From Sphingopyxis sp. (GTDB lineage: Bacteria; Pseudomonadota; Alphaproteobacteria; Sphingomonadales; Sphingomonadaceae): a DNA stretch of 25,852 bases. Every line of letters begins with the position of its first letter. The stretch's first letter is position 1. Both the position numbers and the translations under genes were made by a program. The notes under the pieces were generated by a model that was given only the letters and a program-made list of their open reading frames with translations, was not told where the DNA came from and did not search any database. This document shows, piece after piece, positions 15,997-23,420 of the stretch. The DNA lies in contig JACEST010000009.1 of NCBI GenBank assembly GCA_013911715.1, positions 1-25,852 on the forward strand, read 5' to 3'.

Positions 15997-18423
15997 TCAG
16001 AAGCGATAGGTCGCCTCTAAGCCATAAGTGCGTGGCTCCAGGATCTGAATGCTGCGGAAACGACCGACGAGCGGTCCTTCCTGTGAAATGCGGGTGATAT
16101 CGTCGTTATTGAACAGGTTTTTGACATAAGCGCGCAGTTCCCATGCTTCGGTCGCCGGCTCGAGCAGCAGTTTGAAATCGGTCTGGCTATACCCTTCAAA
16201 ACTCTCCGACGGCTTGTTGAATACTGTGCCCAAGAAGCGACCTTGCTGATAGTGGTCGAGCCGCGGGGTCAGCGTGAAATCAGCCCCCAGTTCAATGGCA
16301 TATTGCACGCCAATCGCGATTTTCCAATTGGGCGAGAAGGGCAGGTGATTGCCTTCCAGATCCTTGAGCACCAAGCCACCGGCGGTGCGCACGATATTGC
16401 CGCCGGCATCGCGCACCGGGACCGTTCCCGGCGCAATGCCGTTCGGGTCGCCTTCGTCAGCTGACTGGAAATTCCTGATACTGGTGTTGAGGTAACTGAC
16501 ACTGCCATCCACCTGGAACGCGCGTACCGGACGAATGGTAAATTCGGCCTCGGCGCCGAACACGCGGGCATCGCTGTTGACCGTGTTGGCTGACGTCACC
16601 CCGACCTGACCGACCTGCAGCCCCTTATAGTCATAATAGAATCCAGAAAGATTGGCACGGAAAGTCCCATCGCTGGTCGATCCCTTCAGCCCAAATTCGA
16701 CCGCGTTCAGAAATTCCGGGTCAAAGGTTGGCACGGTGGAACCGCCCGGGTTGATGCCGCCGGCCTTGTAACCGCGTGACAGCGAGACATAGCCGAGCAC
16801 GTCGTCGGTAAATTTATGGTCAAGAACGACCCGGCCGGTGAAGACGCCCCTTCTGAACCGACCGATGGTAAAGGGGCGGACCGAACCGTCAGGCAGTGGA
16901 TCCAGAAAAATCTGCCGCGTCGCAATGAATTTCTTGTCGCGCGAATAGCGTATTCCCGCGGTGAAGCGGGTGCGGTCGGACAGGTCCACATAGGCTTCAC
17001 CGAACGCCCCCCAGCTTTTCGTAGTGACCGGATTGCTTTCGATCGTGAATGCCTCGAACGGCGCACTGAAACCGCGTTGCTGTTGCCGCGCTGCGAGCGT
17101 GGGATGCGTAATGCTGACAAAGATGTCCGATCTCAGGTCGAAATAATTTCCGCCCAGCAGGAAGTTGAACGGTCCCGAATAATCGGATGCCAATCGCACT
17201 TCCTGAAACCATTGTTCGGCATGGCTAAGGTCACGGCGGGCCGATACAATGTTGGTCGTGGTGATCGGCTGGCCGTTGGCAAAGGCATCGAAAGTGACGG
17301 GCCGCAACAATCCCAGAGAGGGTACGAAACGGTCAAAATCGTTCAAAATGTCGCGGGTAATGTTCTGAAAGCCGGTCAGCGAGGTCAGGCTGATGCCGCC
17401 AAAATCGTGACTTAGCTCGAACGAAGCGTTCCATTCGCGCACAAAATATTCAGGATCAATATCCTGGCTTACCTCGCGGAGGTCGGTGGGGTTGATCGAG
17501 CCGGCGAAATAATCGCGCGCGGCCGGACCGAAGCCCGTCGCAATGGTACCAGTAATCGCGCCAAGGGTGTTGAAGATGGTCGTGCGCGAATCGGGGGTTT
17601 CAAAACCGGCCGACAAGGCCGAGCAGCCGGTCAGTGGATCTCTGGTGCAGAGGCCCTTTGTGCCGTTCGAGCGGCGATCATCTTCCTCGAAATAGCTCAC
17701 CACCAATGTTGCGCGTGTATCGCCGGTATCAAATTCGGTTGTGCTGCGCACGCCGAACATATTGCGGTCGTCGATATCGTTGTTGTTGAAAACATTGGTC
17801 GTGTAACCGTTTCGGTCGAGGTAAAATCCCGCAATGCGCGTCGCAAATCCCTCAGCGATGGGTAGGTTAAGCGCAGCCTTCAGCTTCACGTTGTTGAAAT
17901 TGCCATAAGCGGCAGTGACATATCCTTCGAACGCATCGGTCGGCTTGGCCGTGATAATGTTGATGACGCCCGCAGTGGTATTCCGGCCATAGAGCGTACC
18001 CTGCGGTCCGCGCAGCACCTCGATCCGTTCCAGATCATAATATTCGGTTTCGGTCGCCGGCACGCCGATGTAGACGCCATTGACATGATATCCGAGGCCG
18101 CTTTCCGCAGTTGATGAAATCGCCAAATTGCCGACGCCGCGCAACGAGGCGCCACCGCCATCAACGGTCAGATTCGGGACAGAAAAGCTGAGATCAACGG
18201 CATCATCGACCGCTTTGTTGTCAAGCGTCTCGGACGAAAAGGCCGAAATGGCGAGCGGCACATCCTGCAAATTCTCCGACCGTTTTTGCGCGGTAACGAT
18301 AATCTCGTCTCCGGCATTGCCCTCGTCCGGTGCCGTGGCTTGCGCGGCGGCGGCTCCCGGAATTGCGATGGCGGCGGCAAGGCAGGTGCAAGTCAACAAG
18401 GTGGCACGATTCAAGCGGCGCAT
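15997..18423 (-). CDS. TonB-dependent outer-membrane receptor
   Basis: 808 residues. Signal peptide (LLTCTCLAAAIAIPGAAAAQ), then the TonB-box region DEIIVTAQKRSENLQDVPLA, the plug domain (ISAFSSETLDN ... SVPNLTVDGGG ... RIEVLRGPQGTLYGRNTTAG) and a long 22-strand barrel ending in the aromatic residue of YGLEATYRF. It imports a bulky ligand across the outer membrane using TonB energy. The VTAQKR type is very frequent in sphingomonads beside catabolic genes, where ligands include plant-, steroid- or polymer-derived compounds as well as siderophores; the ligand here is not identifiable. ATG 18423 is preferred to TTG 18438 because GGAGG stands seven bases before it. A 22-bp motif shared with the hydrolase promoter lies upstream. 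Confidence 0.93.
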   Translation of the reverse strand: MRRLNRATLLTCTCLAAAIAIPGAAAAQATAPDEGNAGDEIIVTAQKRSENLQDVPLAISAFSSETLDNKAVDDAVDLSFSVPNLTVDGGGASLRGVGNLAISSTAESGLGYHVNGVYIGVPATETEYYDLERIEVLRGPQGTLYGRNTTAGVINIITAKPTDAFEGYVTAAYGNFNNVKLKAALNLPIAEGFATRIAGFYLDRNGYTTNVFNNNDIDDRNMFGVRSTTEFDTGDTRATLVVSYFEEDDRRSNGTKGLCTRDPLTGCSALSAGFETPDSRTTIFNTLGAITGTIATGFGPAARDYFAGSINPTDLREVSQDIDPEYFVREWNASFELSHDFGGISLTSLTGFQNITRDILNDFDRFVPSLGLLRPVTFDAFANGQPITTTNIVSARRDLSHAEQWFQEVRLASDYSGPFNFLLGGNYFDLRSDIFVSITHPTLAARQQQRGFSAPFEAFTIESNPVTTKSWGAFGEAYVDLSDRTRFTAGIRYSRDKKFIATRQIFLDPLPDGSVRPFTIGRFRRGVFTGRVVLDHKFTDDVLGYVSLSRGYKAGGINPGGSTVPTFDPEFLNAVEFGLKGSTSDGTFRANLSGFYYDYKGLQVGQVGVTSANTVNSDARVFGAEAEFTIRPVRAFQVDGSVSYLNTSIRNFQSADEGDPNGIAPGTVPVRDAGGNIVRTAGGLVLKDLEGNHLPFSPNWKIAIGVQYAIELGADFTLTPRLDHYQQGRFLGTVFNKPSESFEGYSQTDFKLLLEPATEAWELRAYVKNLFNNDDITRISQEGPLVGRFRSIQILEPRTYGLEATYRF

Positions 18424-18440
18424 GTCATTTCCTCCCAAAG

Positions 18441-18456
18441 ACCCCGTGATCGGGGT
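18441..18456. promoter_or_regulatory. Leader hairpin before TonB receptor
   Basis: Perfect 6-bp stem (ACCCCG at 18441-18446, CGGGGT at 18451-18456) with loop TGAT, 17 bases upstream of the receptor ATG and just before its Shine-Dalgarno. If transcription starts near the TATAAT at 18480-18485, the hairpin lies in the 5' leader and could limit ribosome access or stabilise the mRNA. No known riboswitch pattern. Confidence 0.35.
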
Positions 18457-18479
18457 TCTTGCGGTCGGCGATACGCTTA

Positions 18480-18501
18480 ATTATATAAAACGTCAATAAA
18501 G
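18480..18501 (-). promoter_or_regulatory. 22-bp motif upstream of TonB receptor, shared with hydrolase
   Basis: On the minus strand CTTTATTGACG is followed by an AT-rich 11-mer ending in a perfect TATAAT. It matches the hydrolase upstream site (11466-11487) at 18 of 22 positions. The TATAAT is a good -10 candidate, placing the start about 50 bases before the receptor ATG; TTGACG is too close to it to be its -35. The conserved upstream half is therefore more likely a regulator site. Confidence 0.45.
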
Positions 18502-18566
18502 ATGTGATTTTGCACCTGTGAAGCGGCAGAAGTCGAAAAAAATGCTTCCTGTTCAACTACTCGTCA

Positions 18567-19187
18567 TTAAAGCGTGCGCCACCCCCCCATGCACAAGTCC
18601 ACGGTTCGAATGATATGTGCTGCAACAGCAGCATGGTCCCATCGATCAAGTCCCATTTCCACTGCCAGCATTGGTTTCCCGCGCCACAGCGCGAGCAAAT
18701 CGGTCGCGGCGAGTGCGGGGTCATCGACCTGCAAACCCAGGCTGGCGATCAAGCGAGCGAGGCTCCGCTGCGTAGGCACAATCGCTGAATCATGGAAAAT
18801 TCGCCCCAATTGTGGCGCACGCTTGCGCTCAGTGACCACAAGGCGGTGCACAGCGAGCGCTTCGTCGTGCAGGATCAGCTGCAAAAAGGCATGGCCGAAA
18901 CCAATTAATGCCGTGCGCGCGCAGTCAGGCACGGCGCGATCGACATCAAATTGCCCAAGCATGGCGGTGCACCGTGCAACCACGGCGTCGGCAAAGAGCT
19001 GATCTTTCGATCCGAAATGGCGATAGGCCGTAAGCTTGGAAACGCCCGCCGCGCGCGCTACCGCGTCCATCGATGTGGCGCTGAAACCATGGCTGGCAAA
19101 CAGCTCCTGCGCCGCCGCCAATATGGCGGCGCGTTTGGCTGGATCGGGCGGGCGCCCTGCGGCGGCGGGTCGCAGCTGATCTGTCAT
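18567..19187 (-). CDS. TetR/AcrR-family repressor, divergent from RND pump
   Basis: 206-residue TetR protein. The helix-turn-helix spans about residues 15-60 (RAAILAAAQELFASHGFSAT, then SMDAVARAAGVSKLTAYRHF, then GSKDQLF). The C-terminal region (VVTERKRAPQLGRIFHDSAI, then LARLIASLG) resembles the C-terminal domain found in AcrR-type efflux regulators. It is transcribed away from the adaptor/pump operon with 78 bp between start codons, the classic arrangement for a local efflux repressor. ATG 19187 is chosen, with ATG 19205 the alternative; neither has a strong ribosome-binding site. The inducing compound is unknown. Confidence 0.88.
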   Translation of the reverse strand: MTDQLRPAAAGRPPDPAKRAAILAAAQELFASHGFSATSMDAVARAAGVSKLTAYRHFGSKDQLFADAVVARCTAMLGQFDVDRAVPDCARTALIGFGHAFLQLILHDEALAVHRLVVTERKRAPQLGRIFHDSAIVPTQRSLARLIASLGLQVDDPALAATDLLALWRGKPMLAVEMGLDRWDHAAVAAHIIRTVDLCMGGWRTL

Positions 19188-19215
19188 TGACAAGGCTTCT
19201 AGCATTTGTGAACTG

Positions 19216-19241
19216 GTGAGTATAGTTATCTCGCGACTCAC
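19216..19241. promoter_or_regulatory. Candidate operator between TetR gene and RND operon
   Basis: Inverted repeat GTGAGT (19216-19221), 14-base spacer, ACTCAC (19236-19241) in the 78-bp divergent region. The spacer contains TATAGT, a possible -10 for the pump operon. Its place and symmetry fit a TetR operator that would shut both promoters; the half sites are short, so this is tentative. Confidence 0.4.
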
Positions 19242-19265
19242 TCGCTCTCCCCTTTGGAGTGACGC

Positions 19266-20318
19266 ATGCCCAAGAGACGTTTCCGTGCTTTGTCCGTCGC
19301 TGCCTGCTTGTTTTTGGCGGGATGCGGCGGCGCGGCTACCGAGCCCAAACAACAGTCGGCAAAACCGGTTCCCGTGGGGGTCATCAGCGTGGGCAACGCG
19401 GTGATCGGCGAAGGCCCGCTGGTCAGCGGCACCGTCCGCGCGCGGCAGGAGGCCAATCTGGCCTTTGTTGTCGCGGGCCGGATCACGCAAATGCTGGTGA
19501 ACGAAGGCGACCGCGTTGCGGCAGGGCAATTGCTCGCGCAAATCGACATGGTCGAAGTCAATGCCGGCGTTTCGGCCAGCCGCGCCGAACAGGCGCGCGC
19601 CGACGCCGAACTCGCGCGCCAGCGCGAACTCTTCGCCAAGGGCTGGGTCACCAAGGCGCGGGTTGAGGCTGCCGAGGCCGCCGCAAGCGCCGCGCGCGCC
19701 GACAGCGCGTCGCGCGGTTTTGCCCAGCGCTATGCCCGCATCACTGCGCCATCGGCGGGGACGGTGCTCGCGCGCTCGGCCGAACCGGGGCAGATTGTGG
19801 CGGCGGGCACGCCGGTGCTCACGGTCAGCCAGGCGGGCGGCGGGCTGGTGCTGCGCGTGGCGCTCACCGACAGCCAGTTGACGTCGTTGCGGCTTGGTCA
19901 GGTCACCACCGTAAAATTGCCTGCACTGGGCGGTCAGCCGGTCGCGGCGCGCGTGATCGAGCTGGGAGGGCGCGGCGACGCCCGCACGGGGACGTTCGAG
20001 GCCGAACTGGCGCTGCCCCCGCTTGCTGGGCTGCGTTCGGGCATGATTGGCGAAGCGCGCTTACCCGCCACCGACCGTTCGGCTTCGCTTGCTGTTCCGG
20101 CAAGCGCCGTGTTTCAGGCGCGCGCTGACGAGGCCTTTGTCTATGTCGTCGATGCCGCCAACAAGGCGCAGGTGCGGCGCATCACCATCGGCCGCATCGA
20201 CAATCATTCGGCCGAGGCGCTGAGCGGCCTTACATCGGGCGACAAAGTGATCAGCAAGGGCCTGTCGCGCGTGCGCGCGGGCGTCACCGTCGCGCCGCAA
20301 GCGGATAGTGCGCCGTGA
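19266..20318 (+). CDS. RND efflux periplasmic adaptor (membrane fusion lipoprotein)
   Basis: 350 residues. Lipoprotein signal with lipobox LAGC (C20). It continues with the barrel-sandwich half GTVRARQEANLAFVVAGRIT and VNEGDRVAAGQLLAQID, a short coiled coil (SASRAEQARADAELARQREL, then FAKGWVTKARVEAAEAA), the second sandwich half (RITAPSAGTVLARSAEPGQI) and the beta-barrel and membrane-proximal domains. It bridges the inner-membrane pump and an outer-membrane channel. The hairpin is short. GGAG lies eight bases before ATG 19266. It overlaps the pump gene by 4 bp (GTGA), so the two are translationally coupled. Confidence 0.93.
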   Translation: MPKRRFRALSVAACLFLAGCGGAATEPKQQSAKPVPVGVISVGNAVIGEGPLVSGTVRARQEANLAFVVAGRITQMLVNEGDRVAAGQLLAQIDMVEVNAGVSASRAEQARADAELARQRELFAKGWVTKARVEAAEAAASAARADSASRGFAQRYARITAPSAGTVLARSAEPGQIVAAGTPVLTVSQAGGGLVLRVALTDSQLTSLRLGQVTTVKLPALGGQPVAARVIELGGRGDARTGTFEAELALPPLAGLRSGMIGEARLPATDRSASLAVPASAVFQARADEAFVYVVDAANKAQVRRITIGRIDNHSAEALSGLTSGDKVISKGLSRVRAGVTVAPQADSAP

Positions 20319-23300
20319 AGCTCATTGAATTTGCCATCACCCGGTGGCAGATCACTCTGGTCCTGTTCGCGCTGATGGCGGCGCTGGGGATTACTGCGCT
20401 CAGCACCATTCCGCGCTCGGTTGATCCGCATTTTCCCATTCCCGTCGTTGTCGTGCTGGCTGCGCAGCCCGGCGCTGATCCCGCCGACATGGAACAGACC
20501 ATCGCCAAGCCGATCGAAGATGTGCTGCGCGGGCTTGATGATATTGAGGAAATTCAGTCGACCTCGGGCGACGGCTTTGCCACCATCATCGCCGAATTTG
20601 AATGGGGCAGCGACACCGAGAAAAATTACGATGGCGTGGTGCGCGAGGTCAATGCGATCCGCAGCCAGTTGCCCTCATCGCTCGCGCGGCTCGAATTTCG
20701 CAAGGTGCGCACCACCGAAAGCGCGGTGGTCCAGCTCGCATTGGTGAGCAACGGCGCGTCGCCGCGCCGTGTCGAGAAATATGCCGATGATTTGCGCGAC
20801 GAGATCAACAAGGTCGATGGTGTGCGAAATGCGCGCGTGTTCGCGCTGGCACGTCCGCAGGTGATGGTGGATATTGACGCCGCCAGGCTGGCGCAGACGG
20901 GCATTGCGGTGACCGCCGTCGCCGATGCGCTGCGCACTGCTGGGGCCGATTTGCCACCGGGCACGGTGCAATCGGGCGGCAGCCGATTCAACGTCAAAAC
21001 CGACGGTGCCTTCCGTTCGCTGGACGAAGTGCGCGATGTGCCTGTGCGCGCGGTCGATGGCCGCGTGGTGCGCGTTGCCGATGTGGCGACGGTCGGCTGG
21101 AAACCTGCCGAGGCGAGCCATGTCGCGCGCATCAACGGCAAGGAAGCGGTCTGGTTGACGGCGACGCAGAAAGACAATCGCGACGTGCGCAAGGTGCGCG
21201 ACGCGGTGATGGACGTGGTCGACGAATTTCGCGCCACGCTGCCGCCGGACATGAAGATCGACCTGGTGTTCGACCAGAGCCTCGACGTGCGGTCAAAACT
21301 GGCGCTGCTGGCGCGCGATTTCACCATCGCCGTGCTGCTGGTGCTGATCACGTTGCTGCCACTGGGGCCGCGCGCGGCGGCGGTGGTGATGGTGTCGATC
21401 CCGCTCAGCCTGGCCATGGGGCTGCTCGCGATGCAGTTGCTGGGATTCACGCTCAACCAGCTCGCAATTACCGGCTTTATCGTCGCGCTGGGCCTGCTCG
21501 TCGATGACAGCATTGTTGTGACCGAAAATATCGCGCGCCACCTTCGCATGGGCAAGGCGCGCACGCAGGCGGCGATTGATGGGACCAAGGAAATCGCCGT
21601 CGCCGTGCTCGGCTGCACCGCGACCCTGGTCTTTGCCTTCCTGCCGCTAGTGTTCCTGCCCGAAGGCGCAGGGCAGTTTACCCGGTCGTTGCCGCTCGCC
21701 GTGCTGATGACAGTGCTGGCGTCGTACATCATCTCGATGACGATTGTGCCGTTTCTGGCGGCGCGCCTGTTACCGCTCCACGAAGCGCCTGAGGGCAACC
21801 GCTTCCTGCAGGCGGTGCAGCGGCTGATCCACACCAGCTATGCGCCGGTGCTGCACTTCTCGCTGACCCACCCGCGCCGCGCGCTTGCGCTGTCGATGGG
21901 GCTGTGCTTTGGCGCATTAGGGCTGGTGCCGGTCATCGGGTCGAGCCTGTTTCCGCCCGCCGATGCCACCTATTTTCTGGTCGATGTCGAAACGCCGCAG
22001 GGTTCGTCGCTCCAGCGCACCGATCGCGCCATCCACTATGTTGAAGCCGCGATGGCGCAGGAGAAGGACATCATTCGCCGCCTTGCCAATGTCGGGCGCG
22101 GCAACCCGCAAGTTTTTTATAATGTTCGCGACGAATCCGAGGCGACCAACATCGGCAACGTGCTGGGGATCATCGAAAAATATCGCGGCGATACGACGGT
22201 GGCGATGTACAACCGGCTGCGCGCCAAGTTTGATGCCTATCCAGACGCGCGCATCGTGCTGCGCCAGTTTCAGAACGGCCCGCCCATCGAAGCGCCGATT
22301 TCGGTCGATGTGGTCGGCACCGACCTTGACCGCATCCGCACCATCTCGGCTGAGGTCGAAAAAATCATGCGCGAAACGCCCGGAACGCGCGATGTGCAAA
22401 ACCCGCTGGCGGTGGATCGCATCGACCTCAACCTCGGCGTCGACAGTGACCGGGCGGCGCTGCTCGGCATCGCCCCCGGGACGGTGCGGCGGGTGACGCG
22501 GCTGTCGCTGGCAGGCGAGACATCGGGTCGCTTTCGCGATGGCGAGGGCGACAGTTTCGACGTCGTCACGCGCCTGCCGCGCGACGCGTTTCAGACCGTC
22601 GCCGCGCTCGAGCGCATCTATGTTCCGAGCGCCAATGGCGGCATCGTGCCGCTGGCGCAGATCAGCAAGCCATACCTAGCCAGCGCGCCGGCGCAGATCA
22701 GCCGCTATCAGCAACAACGCGCCAACAGCATTTCGGCCTATATCGAAACTGGCGTTCTCAACAGCCGGGTTAGCCGGGATTTCTATTCGCGGCTCGACAA
22801 GCTGGAATTGCCGCCGGGTTACCGCTTCGAAATCGGCGGCGAGGCGCGCGCGTCGGCGAACAGCTTTGCCGGGCTGGGCCCCATTGTCATGCTCGCGCTG
22901 TTCGGGATTTTGAGCGTTCTGGTGCTCGAATTCGGGCGCTTTCGTGAGACTTTGGTGGTGGCGGGCGTCATCCCGCTGGGCATGTTCGGCGGGCTGATTG
23001 CGCTGCTGCTGACGGGCAATAGTTTGAGTTACAACGCCGTCATCGGTTTCGTCGCCTTGATCGGGATCGAGATTAAGAACAGCATTCTGCTCGTCGATTT
23101 CACGACCCAGCTCCGCCAACAGGGGGTCGAGCTGCGCGAGGCGATCGAGCGGGCGGGCGAGGTGCGCTTCCTTCCGGTGCTGCTGACCAGCGTGACGGCG
23201 ATTGGCGGGCTGCTGCCGCTGGCGCTGTCGGGATCGGGGCTGTTTTCACCGCTGGCCTGGGTGATTATCGGCGGCCTGGTGTCATCGACGCTGCTGTCGC

Positions 23301-23362
23301 GTGTCGTCACGCCGGTGATGTATCTGCTGCTCGTCCGCAACGCGCCGCCGCTGGCAAGCTGA
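20315..23362 (+). CDS. RND multidrug efflux permease (AcrB/HAE-like)
   Basis: 1015-residue proton-driven inner-membrane exporter of normal length. Twelve transmembrane segments can be traced in the usual 1+5 and 1+5 pattern around two large periplasmic domains. The proton-relay aspartates D397/D398 lie in GLLVDDSIVVTENI (TM4), and lysine K921 in IGIEIKNSILLVDF (TM10) corresponds to the essential AcrB Lys940. The paired aspartates are the pattern of the hydrophobe/amphiphile exporters, not of metal exporters. Start GTG 20315 overlaps the adaptor stop. No outer-membrane channel gene follows, so a TolC-like partner must be encoded elsewhere. Substrates unknown; likely controlled by the divergent TetR protein. 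Confidence 0.94.
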   Translation: MKLIEFAITRWQITLVLFALMAALGITALSTIPRSVDPHFPIPVVVVLAAQPGADPADMEQTIAKPIEDVLRGLDDIEEIQSTSGDGFATIIAEFEWGSDTEKNYDGVVREVNAIRSQLPSSLARLEFRKVRTTESAVVQLALVSNGASPRRVEKYADDLRDEINKVDGVRNARVFALARPQVMVDIDAARLAQTGIAVTAVADALRTAGADLPPGTVQSGGSRFNVKTDGAFRSLDEVRDVPVRAVDGRVVRVADVATVGWKPAEASHVARINGKEAVWLTATQKDNRDVRKVRDAVMDVVDEFRATLPPDMKIDLVFDQSLDVRSKLALLARDFTIAVLLVLITLLPLGPRAAAVVMVSIPLSLAMGLLAMQLLGFTLNQLAITGFIVALGLLVDDSIVVTENIARHLRMGKARTQAAIDGTKEIAVAVLGCTATLVFAFLPLVFLPEGAGQFTRSLPLAVLMTVLASYIISMTIVPFLAARLLPLHEAPEGNRFLQAVQRLIHTSYAPVLHFSLTHPRRALALSMGLCFGALGLVPVIGSSLFPPADATYFLVDVETPQGSSLQRTDRAIHYVEAAMAQEKDIIRRLANVGRGNPQVFYNVRDESEATNIGNVLGIIEKYRGDTTVAMYNRLRAKFDAYPDARIVLRQFQNGPPIEAPISVDVVGTDLDRIRTISAEVEKIMRETPGTRDVQNPLAVDRIDLNLGVDSDRAALLGIAPGTVRRVTRLSLAGETSGRFRDGEGDSFDVVTRLPRDAFQTVAALERIYVPSANGGIVPLAQISKPYLASAPAQISRYQQQRANSISAYIETGVLNSRVSRDFYSRLDKLELPPGYRFEIGGEARASANSFAGLGPIVMLALFGILSVLVLEFGRFRETLVVAGVIPLGMFGGLIALLLTGNSLSYNAVIGFVALIGIEIKNSILLVDFTTQLRQQGVELREAIERAGEVRFLPVLLTSVTAIGGLLPLALSGSGLFSPLAWVIIGGLVSSTLLSRVVTPVMYLLLVRNAPPLAS

Positions 23363-23420
23363 AGTCTTGCGCCGCCGCTGTCCATCGACGATGGGGCGGG
23401 CGAGTGGAGTTTAGGCAGCA

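Noticed and set aside
18554..18571. Third near-copy of the CGTCAATAAAG motif (CGTCATTAAAG)
   Set aside because: Overlaps the 3' end of the TetR gene, is not upstream of a start and has more mismatches; probably chance.
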